A stretch of 64,000 bases of DNA from Aurantiacibacter xanthus (lineage in GTDB: Bacteria; Pseudomonadota; Alphaproteobacteria; Sphingomonadales; Sphingomonadaceae): assembly GCF_003584015.1 (NCBI RefSeq), contig NZ_QXFM01000057.1:18649-82648 (forward strand), read 5' to 3'. The translations under genes and the position numbers were made by a program. Shown in pieces: positions 56,395-64,000 of this stretch. Each line of letters opens with the position of its first letter. Within the stretch, counting starts at the first letter, position 1. The notes under the pieces are model-generated. The model was not told the origin of the DNA. It saw nothing but the letters and a program-made list of their open reading frames with translations, and did no database searches.

Positions 56395-57518
56395 CGCGCG
56401 GGCAGCCCGGCGATGGTGCGCACGAGGTCGCGACATTCGGCCTCGCCGCAGATCACCTCGGCCCGGTCGATCCGGGCGATGGCTTCGCGCATTGCGGCCA
56501 GTTCGGCGGGGGCGAGATCGAGCAGGCGCTGTGCCGCCGCCTCGCCATCGGCCACGATCAGGCCAGCCGCGTGGCGCTCAAGCCAGTGCCCGACCTCGAC
56601 CTCGGCCAGCGCAATCGGGATCGTGCCGAAGGCAATCGCCTCGTAAAGCCGGTTGGGCAGCAGCCACTTGCTGTTGAGCCCCTCCTCGAACCAGTCGATC
56701 GACCAGGCGAAATCGCAGCGGCCATAAAGCTCGGGCAGGTCGGAATAGCTGTAGGGGCCGACATAGGTCATGCCCGGTGTCGCCGCGACATCGCCTTCGA
56801 AATCGGGGAACTCCGCCGGGGACGGCTTGCCCGCAATCAACACCTCGATACGGCCCGCGCCGCGCCGGACCAGCTGTTGCAGGAAAGCGAGCGTGCGCTT
56901 GCAGCGCAGCATCCCGAACCAGCCGACGACATAGGGCGCAGCCGGAGCAGGCCGCGCGACCGGCACCGGCATTTCGCCGGCATCGGGCAGCAGCTTGTTC
57001 TCGACCAGCAGCGCCTGCGCCTTGAGCGGGCGATGATCGAAGTGGTTGCGCAGGAACGCGGGCGAGGAGGTGATCAGCAGGTCGCACCGGGGCAGCAGCG
57101 CCCCTTCCACCGCGCGCACCAGCCGCGAGCCCATGCCCTGCCCCACCAGCGAACGGTGAATATCGAGGCACTCGTAAACCAGCGGGCGATCGCCCACGAT
57201 GGCGCGGGCAATTCCCAATTGTTCGAGGTTGCGCGCCACGATCACATCGCAATCGCGGAAAAACGCCTTCAGCCGCCGGTGAAGGATCGCCTCGCGCAGG
57301 GTGGCGGTCGCGCGGGCAACCAGCGCCGCATCGCGCGATGCGCCCAGCGACAATGCCCCGCGCGCCGTCAGCGCGTCGCAGATGGTGTCATCGCGGCAGA
57401 ACCCCGCCACGCGCATCGTCGCGCCGCCGATGGCGAACATCCGGCAGCGCCGCTCGACCGCGGCGTCGTTGAGGTTGTGAACCAGATAACCAATACGGAG
57501 GGCGGCTGCCTGTGCCAT
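56391..57518 (-). CDS. Glycosyltransferase family 4-like (ExoL-like)
   Basis: A 375-residue GT-B enzyme. The N-terminal half has 'RIGYLVHNLNDAAVERRCRMFAIGGA' and 'VIVARNLEQLGIARAI'. The C-terminal half has 'VGWFGMLRCKRTLAFL', 'MTYVGPYSYSDLPELYGRCDFAWSID' and 'NRLYEAIAFGTIPIAL' (the Glu-x7-Glu-like donor site). Likely adds a sugar to the lipid-linked repeat unit. It forms an overlapping pair with the ExoA-like gene. Confidence 0.82.
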   Translation of the reverse strand: MAQAAALRIGYLVHNLNDAAVERRCRMFAIGGATMRVAGFCRDDTICDALTARGALSLGASRDAALVARATATLREAILHRRLKAFFRDCDVIVARNLEQLGIARAIVGDRPLVYECLDIHRSLVGQGMGSRLVRAVEGALLPRCDLLITSSPAFLRNHFDHRPLKAQALLVENKLLPDAGEMPVPVARPAPAAPYVVGWFGMLRCKRTLAFLQQLVRRGAGRIEVLIAGKPSPAEFPDFEGDVAATPGMTYVGPYSYSDLPELYGRCDFAWSIDWFEEGLNSKWLLPNRLYEAIAFGTIPIALAEVEVGHWLERHAAGLIVADGEAAAQRLLDLAPAELAAMREAIARIDRAEVICGEAECRDLVRTIAGLPAR

Positions 57519-57637
57519 AGACGAGGCGGAATGACACCTTTTGTGCAGCGCGGCAAGCGGCTACAAGGCTATGAAAGAACGAATGAGTCTGCTTCGCGCC
57601 GACTCGCGATGTCTGTCAGTCACGGGAAAAATCGAGC

Positions 57638-58615
57638 ATGGTCGTACCGACTGTCGGGGTCATCATTGCCGCCTATAATGCGGCCTCAACGATCTCGCGC
57701 GCCGTCGCCAGCTCCTTGGCGCAATCGCTGGTTTCCGAAGTGATCGTGATCGACGATTGCTCATCGGACGATACGGTCGCGCTCGCCGAAGAAGCGGGGC
57801 GGGGCGACGGCCGCCTCACCGTCATTCGCCAGCCCTTCAACCAGGGGCCATCGGCAGCCAGGAACCGCGGGCTGGAGCAGTCCAAAGCGCCCTATTTCGC
57901 CATTCTCGATGCCGATGACATCTTTCTGCCCGACCGCTTCGCCCACATGTTTGCGCAAGACGGCTGGGACATGTGCGCCGACAACATCTGTTTCACCACC
58001 GACATCGAAAATCTCGGCAAGCTGCCCGCACAGGATACAGCGGGCGAGCGCACCTGCACGATCGATCTGGAAACCTTTGCCGACAGCAATATCGGCGGCC
58101 GCCGCACCAACCGGACCGAGCTGGGCTTCCTCAAGCCGGTGGTGAGGCGCGCCTTTCTCGATGCGCACAACCTGCGATACGACGAGACCTGCCGCCTGGG
58201 TGAAGACTTCGTGCTCTATGCCCGGATGCTGGCGCTTGGCGCGCGCTTCACGCTGATCGAGCATTGCGGCTATGCCGCGCTTCAGCGATCCGATTCGCTC
58301 AGTTCGGCCCATTCGATCGCCCACTTGCGGGCAATGAAGGAAGCCTCGCTGGCCATCGCCCGCGACTTCGACCTCACCCGCAAGGAGCGCGCCGCGCTGG
58401 CCCGCCATGCGCAGCACCTGTCGGAGAAGATCGTCTATCGCGAAATCCTCGAACTGCGGCGCTATGGCAGCTTGCCGCGGGCGCTGTGGAAGCTGGCGCT
58501 GCATCCGGCGGCCGTGAAGGCGCTTCTGGCCGACCGCTTCCCCGGCCCTCAGACTGCGCCGCCACCGCTTCGCCTGCTGATGACCGGCACGCACTTCGCT
58601 CAATTGCGTGGGTGA
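57638..58615 (+). CDS. Family 2 glycosyltransferase (paralogue of the one at 50970)
   Basis: A 325-residue GT-A enzyme: 'VGVIIAAYNAASTISRAVASSL', 'EVIVIDDCSSDDT', 'GPSAARNRGLEQ', 'YFAILDADDIFLPDRF' (Asp-x-Asp) and 'CRLGEDFVLYARML' (catalytic acid). 'LGFLKPVVRRAFL' is shared with the enzyme at 50970-51944, so the two probably arose by duplication (ExoU/ExoW-like). It is followed by a strong hairpin. Confidence 0.88.
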   Translation: MVVPTVGVIIAAYNAASTISRAVASSLAQSLVSEVIVIDDCSSDDTVALAEEAGRGDGRLTVIRQPFNQGPSAARNRGLEQSKAPYFAILDADDIFLPDRFAHMFAQDGWDMCADNICFTTDIENLGKLPAQDTAGERTCTIDLETFADSNIGGRRTNRTELGFLKPVVRRAFLDAHNLRYDETCRLGEDFVLYARMLALGARFTLIEHCGYAALQRSDSLSSAHSIAHLRAMKEASLAIARDFDLTRKERAALARHAQHLSEKIVYREILELRRYGSLPRALWKLALHPAAVKALLADRFPGPQTAPPPLRLLMTGTHFAQLRG

Positions 58616-58639
58616 GCAAGGCCTGACCACAGGCCTTGC
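58616..58639 (+). terminator. Hairpin directly after the glycosyltransferase stop
   Basis: GCAAGGCCTG-ACCA-CAGGCCTTGC: a perfect 10-bp stem with a 4-base loop starting right after the TGA. No T-run follows, so it may act as a weak terminator or as an mRNA 3' stabiliser. Confidence 0.5.
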
Positions 58640-58985
58640 CAGCCATCCACGCGGTCAGCCGAGAGGTTGCAGCGGCAGATCGCTTTCGCACCGCTCCCCT
58701 CGCCGTACAAAGGCGGTTAAGGGTCGCTTCACCGGCGTATAATCTATATAGGAAGCACGCATTTGTCGCGCTTGCGAAAGACGGAATTGCGCAGGCGTGC
58801 AGACTTGCTAAACCGGCCCCACGGGGAGGCAGTCTCTTCCTATCGACCAGAGCAAGAATGAGGGCTAGACACACGGACAACTAACCGTGCCAACTCGGGA
58901 AGCCCGCGCAACCACTGTTGCCGTGCTGCTCGTTTGGGGCTCTCAGCAAACCGATTTCTGTAGCTATCCTCGGCAAGCGAAAACC
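58640..58985. other. Leader region of the ExoP-like gene
   Basis: About 345 bases without a convincing gene. A TATAAT-like box lies at 58739-58744 without a clear -35, so the promoter of the polysaccharide export genes is probably here, giving a long 5' leader. The frame in front of the chosen exoP start (from 58887) is open but lacks conserved sequence. No riboswitch fold was recognised. Confidence 0.4.
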
Positions 58986-61142
58986 ATGACAACTATCGAC
59001 ACCAGATCTTTCGATTCCGCGGATGAACCGTTCCAGCCTGCCCCGGAAGAAGCGCGCGCGCCGCTGCTGCCCGATCCCGGCTTCCTGTGGCAGGTATTCC
59101 GGCGCAATGCGCTGCTTGTTTTCGGCCTGTTCTTCCTCGTGCTGCTGTGCGCCGCCGCCTATCTGGCGACTGCCACGCCGATGTATTCGGCCACTGCCAG
59201 CATGATCGTCGAACCGGCCAGCGGCCCGGTCAGAACCTCGGAGCCGGTCAGCACCGGCATGATCCCCAATACGGACGAGATCGATACCGAGATCCGGCTG
59301 ATGTCCTCGCCGCTCGTCGCGCAGATCGCCGCCCACCTCTATTCTGAACGGTTCGCCTCGCCCGATGGCGATCCCTTCACCAAGGAGGAAGTCGAAGTCG
59401 TGGCCGCGCGGATGACGGGCACGACCCGCATTCTGCGCTCGGGGTCGAGCAAGATCATCGACATCACCTCGAACGGCCCGGATGCACAGTTCGCCGCCGC
59501 CACCGCCAACCTGATTGGCGAGGCCTATTTGCAGTCACAGATCGACAACAAGTCGCAGCGCTCGCAAAGCACGCAGGAGTTCCTGAACGAGCGGCTGTCC
59601 GAACTGGAACACAACGCGCTGACCGCGCAGGCCGCGCTTGATAACTATCGCGCCGCGCGCGGGCTGGTCACCTCGAACAGCGGGACCAACGCCGAACAGG
59701 AAGTTTCCAACCTCAACACCCAGCTTGCTTCGGCGCGGGCAGAGCTGGCCGAAAAGCAGGGCCGCCTCAATGCCGCCCGTCAGCAGCTCGCACGCGGAAG
59801 CGGCGGGGCCGACGTCGGTGCGGCGCTCGGCTCCGGCACCATTGCCAGCCTGCGCCAGCAGGAAGCACGGGCCAGCGCCGAGCTGGCCGTGCTCACCGAA
59901 CGCTATGGCGAGCTTTACCCCGAGCGGCGGCAGACCGAATCGGAACTCGCCGATATTCGCCGCCGCATTCAGGAAGAGATCAACCGCGTCCTCTCGAACC
60001 TGCAGGCCGATGTGCAGACCGCGCAGTCGCGCGTGGCCTCGCTGACCGCCAGCCGGCAGACCGCCATCGGCGCGATGACGACCAACAGCCGCGCTCAGGC
60101 CGGCCTGAACGAGCTGACGCAGAAGGCGGAAGCTGCGCAGGCGATCTACCAGTCGTTCCTCGAGCGTTCGCAGGAAGGCACCGCGCTGCGCGACAGCGAG
60201 ATGCCCGACGCCCGCTTCGCCACCCGCGCCGAAGTGCCCAAGAGCCCCTACAGCCCTAACTATGTGCTGACCATTGCGCTGGCGATCGTGCTCGGGCTGG
60301 TGGTGGGCTTTGTCGGTCTGCTGACCTCGGAATACCTGCGCCGCGGCGTACAGACCAAACGCGATGTGGAGCGCCGCCTGCGGCTGCGCTATGCTGGCGC
60401 GATCCCCACGCTCAAGTCCACGGTCAAGGGGCGCCAGGCGCTCGAAGCACCGCAGGACTACGTGCTGAGCCATCCCCACTCGCTGTTTGCAGAGGCGTTC
60501 CGCTCGATCCGCACGTTCCTGATGCTGTCACCGGGCAAGCGCTCGCGGGCTATCGCGATCACCTCGGCGCTGCCGGGCGAAGGCAAGACCACCACCTCGG
60601 TCTGCCTCGGCCGCACCGCCGCGGCAGAAGGGCTGAAGACCATTCTGGTCGATGCCGACCTGCGCCGTCGCGGTTCGAGCGAGCTGCTGCAGTACGAGAG
60701 CGATCACGACATCTACGACTATCTGCTGCGCGACACGCCGATCGAGCAGTGCATCTATCGCGACGAGATGTCCGGCCTCGATATCCTGGGCAGCAACGAG
60801 GTGCCCGAAAGCGGCCAGAACCCGCTGCGCGAGGATACGGTCGACAAGATGCTGGCCGAACTGCGCTCGCGTTACGATGTGGTGATCATCGATACGGCGC
60901 CGGTTCTCGGCGTGGCGGAAAGCCGTCTGCTGGCCAGCACCGCCGACCGTGTTCTTGTGATCACCCATTGGCGCAAGACCTCGATCCGCGCCATCGAGGC
61001 GGTGGTCGACATGCTGATCGATTCGGGCGCGAAGGTTACCGGGCTCGCGCTGAGCCAGGTCAACATCAAGAAATATGCAAGCACCGGCGATGGCGACGTC
61101 TACGCCTACGCCAAGAAATTCAGGGGCTACTACAACAACTAG
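58986..61142 (+). CDS. exoP: Polysaccharide co-polymerase/tyrosine autokinase (ExoP/GumC-Wzc type)
   Basis: A 718-residue protein. Wzz-type membrane spans lie at about 38-60 and 425-448 flanking a long coiled-coil periplasmic region (about 190-400, 'LNTQLASARAELAEKQGRL'). The cytoplasmic BY-kinase domain has Walker A LPGEGKTTTS, Walker A' ILVDADLRRRG and Walker B VVIIDTAPVLG. The C-terminus is Tyr-rich (YASTGDGDVYAYAKK then FRGYYNN), the autophosphorylation cluster. It controls chain length and export with the Wza-like lipoprotein. The start at ATG 58986 (MTTIDTRSFD) is preferred; 58887 would add 33 unconserved residues. Confidence 0.92.
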   Translation: MTTIDTRSFDSADEPFQPAPEEARAPLLPDPGFLWQVFRRNALLVFGLFFLVLLCAAAYLATATPMYSATASMIVEPASGPVRTSEPVSTGMIPNTDEIDTEIRLMSSPLVAQIAAHLYSERFASPDGDPFTKEEVEVVAARMTGTTRILRSGSSKIIDITSNGPDAQFAAATANLIGEAYLQSQIDNKSQRSQSTQEFLNERLSELEHNALTAQAALDNYRAARGLVTSNSGTNAEQEVSNLNTQLASARAELAEKQGRLNAARQQLARGSGGADVGAALGSGTIASLRQQEARASAELAVLTERYGELYPERRQTESELADIRRRIQEEINRVLSNLQADVQTAQSRVASLTASRQTAIGAMTTNSRAQAGLNELTQKAEAAQAIYQSFLERSQEGTALRDSEMPDARFATRAEVPKSPYSPNYVLTIALAIVLGLVVGFVGLLTSEYLRRGVQTKRDVERRLRLRYAGAIPTLKSTVKGRQALEAPQDYVLSHPHSLFAEAFRSIRTFLMLSPGKRSRAIAITSALPGEGKTTTSVCLGRTAAAEGLKTILVDADLRRRGSSELLQYESDHDIYDYLLRDTPIEQCIYRDEMSGLDILGSNEVPESGQNPLREDTVDKMLAELRSRYDVVIIDTAPVLGVAESRLLASTADRVLVITHWRKTSIRAIEAVVDMLIDSGAKVTGLALSQVNIKKYASTGDGDVYAYAKKFRGYYNN

Positions 61143-61171
61143 CGGCCAGACGGGGTTCGGGGAATTTGAAG

Positions 61172-62482
61172 ATGAGACAAGGAATCACGCACAGGCTGGC
61201 AACTCACCTCGAGGGCCATGCGCGGATCGTCAGCCTGCTTATGGTTGCCGGCGGATTCGCCCTGGCAGCCATGCCGGGCACTGCTGCCGCGCAAGACGAT
61301 GTGCAGGGACGATCGGTGTCCCAGCGCAACGCCGAGGAATATGCCCCCAAGCCCATCCATATCGGCTCGTTCGAGGCCTTCCCCTCGGTTAACCTCGCGG
61401 CCGAATACAATGACAACGCGCTGGTCACCGCCAATAACGGGCGCGAAAGCGACGTGATCTTCACGCTCACCCCGCGCCTGCAACTCAGGGATCGCCGCCC
61501 CGACCGCTCGATCGACATCGATCTGTCAGCCGGCATCCGCAAGTTTGCCAGCATCAAGACCGAGGATTCGGAGCAATTCAGCGTCTCCGCGCGGGGTGCC
61601 TGGGGGCTTGGCACCGCAACGCAATATCGCGCCTCCGCACGCGTCAATCGCAGCACCGAAGACCGCCGCGATGCGGGCAGCTTCAACAGCGTGCTGCAAC
61701 CCATCGCCTTTACCGACCTCAATGCGCAGGCCGGGATCGATCAGGCATTCGGCCCGATCCGGGTCAGCCTCGACGGATCCGCACGCGCGGTCCGCTACGA
61801 TGGCCTGACCGTCATCGGATCGGAGCAGTTCGACCTGTCGTTCCGCGATTTCGAGGTTTACCGGGCCACCTCGCGCATCAGCTATGCGCACTCGCGCGAC
61901 CGCGAGGTCTATCTGTTGCTGACGGTCGACGACCGCTCCTACGATAGCGCCCCGATCACCTCGGGCGGCGATCCGCTCTTCCCCTACGACCGCTCATCGC
62001 GCGGCGGACGGCTTGAGCTGGGCTATCGCCAGCAGATCACCGAGCTGCTCTATCTCGACATGCGCGCGGGCTACCTGTTGCGCGATTTCAAGGACCCGGC
62101 GCTCGACAACACCAAGGGTCTCGCCTTCGAGGCCAACCTCCTGTGGAACGCCACACCCTTGACCTCGATCGAGGTCGGGGCACAGCGCCGCGTCGACGAG
62201 ACGGTCAACCCGCTCGTCTCGGGGCTGGTGCGGACCGAAGGCACGGTGAAGGTCGAACACGAGTTGCAGCGCAACCTCCTGCTCACCGCTCGCGGATCTT
62301 ACGCGAAGCTCGATCAGCTCGATTCCACCAACGACGGCGACCAGTGGAGCGTTGCCGCCGAAGCGACCTATCGTCTGGACCGCCACTGGGGCCTCAGCCT
62401 CAAGGCCGAACACTATGAACGGCGCGGGTTTTTCGATTTTTCCCAGAACCAGGTAGGAATTAGCTTGCGTTACAGCTTCTGA
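61172..62482 (+). CDS. Outer-membrane beta-barrel protein of the EPS locus
   Basis: A 436-residue protein with an unusually long signal region (about 41 residues, ending GTAAAQ). The mature part is a series of amphipathic strands alternating with short turns ('SVNLAAEYNDNALVTANNG', 'LRLSYRQQITELLYLDMRAGYLLRDF') and ends in ISLRYSF, the typical terminal Phe of barrels. It matches the PF10082-type outer-membrane proteins found beside exopolysaccharide kinases in sphingomonads. It may be the outer-membrane conduit. It starts 29 bases after exoP. Confidence 0.8.
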   Translation: MRQGITHRLATHLEGHARIVSLLMVAGGFALAAMPGTAAAQDDVQGRSVSQRNAEEYAPKPIHIGSFEAFPSVNLAAEYNDNALVTANNGRESDVIFTLTPRLQLRDRRPDRSIDIDLSAGIRKFASIKTEDSEQFSVSARGAWGLGTATQYRASARVNRSTEDRRDAGSFNSVLQPIAFTDLNAQAGIDQAFGPIRVSLDGSARAVRYDGLTVIGSEQFDLSFRDFEVYRATSRISYAHSRDREVYLLLTVDDRSYDSAPITSGGDPLFPYDRSSRGGRLELGYRQQITELLYLDMRAGYLLRDFKDPALDNTKGLAFEANLLWNATPLTSIEVGAQRRVDETVNPLVSGLVRTEGTVKVEHELQRNLLLTARGSYAKLDQLDSTNDGDQWSVAAEATYRLDRHWGLSLKAEHYERRGFFDFSQNQVGISLRYSF

Positions 62483-62554
62483 AGTGGCCAATTATGGTTA
62501 ATCGGAGAGTCAAATTTGGCCTCCGAGACCGTTGGTCATGGGTGAGGGGTTGCT

Positions 62555-62743
62555 ATGCTTGTCGTGATGGGTTCGACGTCGTCTCTGGTTTCTGCACGCA
62601 ATTCGGCGGCGGCAACGCTGCCTTTCGCCCGTCGGCGCGCTGACGACAGCAGCTGGAGCTTCCAGCGCAAGCTGGCGGTTGCGCTCGCTTGTGCGGCAGC
62701 CAGCTGGGCTCTGGTGATCTGGGCCGTTCCGCTGATTCTCTAG
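62555..62743 (+). CDS. Small single-span membrane protein
   Basis: A 62-residue protein. A Ser/Ala-rich and basic N-terminus (to 'FQRKL') is followed by one hydrophobic helix AVALACAAASWALVIWAVPLIL at the C-terminus. GAGGGG lies about 8 bases before the ATG. It sits between the barrel gene and the initiating sugar transferase. Small tail-anchored proteins like this are seen next to exoY in sphingomonads; the function is unknown. Confidence 0.55.
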   Translation: MLVVMGSTSSLVSARNSAAATLPFARRRADDSSWSFQRKLAVALACAAASWALVIWAVPLIL

Positions 62744-62855
62744 ACTTCTTCATGCGGTAACGCCGTTTCCGGGTCACGTCCCGCGATGAAACACCCCTTA
62801 GGTGCGGTGTAACGCAAGCTTAAGTTCTTCCCATTTCTGGGGTACACCTCTATCC

Positions 62856-63569
62856 ATGATGCACCGCACCATGGAGCAACCAGTGACCCAAGAGCGCACG
62901 CAAGTTCTGGCGCCTTACGAGCCTCCGCGGCTCATGGGCCGCAGCGCAATGATCGTGGACGATCCCTTCGCGGCGCAATTGCTCGATCGCGTGGGGTCGT
63001 TCCTGTTGTTGATCGCAATTCTCCCGCTGATGGCGATTCTCGCCCTGATCATCTACGTCTCCTCGCCGGGGCCGGTGCTGTTCCGGCAGAAGCGCATCGG
63101 GCGGCGCGGTGAAAAGTTCACCTGCCTCAAGTTCCGCACCATGGCCACCGATGCCGACGAGCGGTTGAAGAAGCTGCTCGCCACAGATCCCGAGGCGCGA
63201 CTCGAATGGGATCGTGACCAGAAGCTGCGCAACGACCCGCGCGTCTATCCGTTCGGCCGCTTTCTGCGGAAGAGCAGCCTCGACGAGCTGCCGCAGCTCT
63301 TCAACGTGCTGTGCGGAGAAATGAGCCTGGTGGGCCCGCGTCCGATCGTGGAAGCCGAGGTGGCACGCTATGGCCGCTATTTCGGCCACTATTGCGCGGT
63401 TCGCCCCGGTATCACGGGCCTGTGGCAGATCTCCGGTCGCAACGACGTGCACTACCGCCGGCGCATCGCTTTCGACGTGATCTATGTCCGCAAGGGGCGG
63501 GTTGGCGACAATCTTCGCATTCTGGCGCTGACTGTGCCCATTGTGCTTGCCTCCAGAGGCTCGTATTGA
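62856..63569 (+). CDS. exoY: Initiating undecaprenyl-phosphate sugar phosphotransferase (ExoY-like)
   Basis: A 237-residue short-form bacterial sugar transferase. One membrane helix (about 42-66) is followed by '[27 protein letters not shown]', '[26 protein letters not shown]' (catalytic Asp-Glu) and '[14 protein letters not shown]', ending 'ASRGSY'. It transfers a sugar phosphate (Gal or Glc) to the lipid carrier to begin each repeat unit. The N-terminus is longer than S. meliloti ExoY by a soluble stretch of about 35 residues. Confidence 0.93.
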   Translation: MMHRTMEQPVTQERTQVLAPYEPPRLMGRSAMIVDDPFAAQLLDRVGSFLLLIAILPLMAILALIIYVSSPGPVLFRQKRIGRRGEKFTCLKFRTMATDADERLKKLLATDPEARLEWDRDQKLRNDPRVYPFGRFLRKSSLDELPQLFNVLCGEMSLVGPRPIVEAEVARYGRYFGHYCAVRPGITGLWQISGRNDVHYRRRIAFDVIYVRKGRVGDNLRILALTVPIVLASRGSY

Positions 63570-63698
63570 GGAAGAGTTGGCAGTAACCCGCGTTATTGCC
63601 ACAGGATTTAGGGTTAACCAGCGGGGGCGCCGCTGAACATATCGACGGGGCGCAGGCCTGGCATCACATTTGCCGGCCATCGAAACAGGGAGGGCAAA

Positions 63699-64000
63699 AT
63701 GATTACATCCGGCAAACAGTCACTCTCGGCGCTCGTAGCGAAGCAGCCGAAGTTTCACTTCTGGCTGCTGTCCTCGCTTGGCGTCGTGGTGTTCGCCACC
63801 TCGTTCCTCACGCACGACAAGCGTGGCCTGCTCTACTATGACGAGCCGAGCGCACTGCTGGCCGGCGAGATGGCCATGATGCCCGACTATGTGACCGGCG
63901 GCTTCGGTGGCCGAATCGCAACCGGCCCCTATCGCGAGCGTGGCGGCGAACGGCCCAACAGCCTGCGCCGCACGATCGCTCCGCGCGGTGCCGTGCCCCC
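63699..64000 (+). CDS. Unknown membrane-anchored protein, cut by window edge
   Basis: 100 residues seen, starting MITSGKQSLSALVAKQPKFH. One hydrophobic helix WLLSSLGVVVFATSFLT (about 22-38) is followed by a polar region with 'GLLYYDEPSALLAGEMAMMP' and an Arg/Gly-rich stretch. GGGAGG precedes the ATG. The frame is open to the window end. Not recognised; position after exoY suggests a role in the same polysaccharide system. Confidence 0.6.
   Translation, partial: MITSGKQSLSALVAKQPKFHFWLLSSLGVVVFATSFLTHDKRGLLYYDEPSALLAGEMAMMPDYVTGGFGGRIATGPYRERGGERPNSLRRTIAPRGAVP

Overview
The window looks like chromosome of a high-GC alphaproteobacterium, most likely of the Sphingomonadales (Erythrobacter/Porphyrobacter/Altererythrobacter type). 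This is inferred from the core genes (gyrB, glnD, lgt, guaA, ftsK, ald), from ExoA/ExoP/ExoQ/ExoY-type polysaccharide genes, and from several small secreted proteins typical of that group. I could not run database searches, so family calls rest on motifs recognised by eye. No rRNA, tRNA, CRISPR array or insertion sequence was seen.

Layout. (1) 1-3.04 kb is a nitric-oxide defence locus. A divergent NsrR-type regulator faces an overlapping minus-strand operon of truncated globin, cyanide/NO-insensitive alternative oxidase, a YeaR-like DUF1971 protein and flavohemoglobin; two NsrR-like operators lie between, and an AhpD-like peroxidase follows nsrR. (2) 3.1-24.8 kb is mostly housekeeping: Nth-like DNA glycosylase, guaA, a ZIP transporter, gyrB, a HWE histidine kinase, lgt plus a MidA-type methyltransferase, glnD, yggS, a ThiE-like protein, ftsK and a rimB-rimK pair. 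A small-peptide locus with a long palindrome sits at 5.6-6.4 kb. (3) 24.9-33.0 kb holds secreted esterases (tannase-like, SGNH), a His/Met-repeat outer-membrane protein broken by a 1-base frameshift, a HerA-like ATPase, a flavin reductase and alanine dehydrogenase. (4) 33.0-35.3 kb is a lower-GC patch with a FUSC-type membrane protein and an orphan methyltransferase, followed by a thioesterase and oligopeptidase B.

(5) 37.9-64 kb is an exopolysaccharide region resembling succinoglycan loci: galE, ugd, acyltransferase, GH16 glycanase, polymerase/ligase, Wza-like exporter, several glycosyltransferases, ExoP-like tyrosine kinase/co-polymerase, an outer-membrane barrel and an ExoY-type initiating transferase. 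Two unexpected modules sit inside it. The first, at 40.5-47.3 kb, is a complete lasso-peptide cluster: nucleotidyltransferase, precursor A, a strong terminator, RRE protein B1, protease B2, cyclase C, HPr-kinase-like K and ABC exporter D. The precursor at 41825-41965 has a textbook leader and a 24-residue core with Gly1, Asp9 and a C-terminal Ser. The second, at 54.07-55.35 kb, is a pair of genes resembling gene-transfer-agent head-spike proteins (Rcc01079/Rcc01080 type), sitting among capsule/EPS genes.

The lasso cluster is the strongest candidate for a previously undescribed system. The core sequence is not one I recognise, and the kinase/nucleotidyltransferase pair suggests a modified C-terminus.
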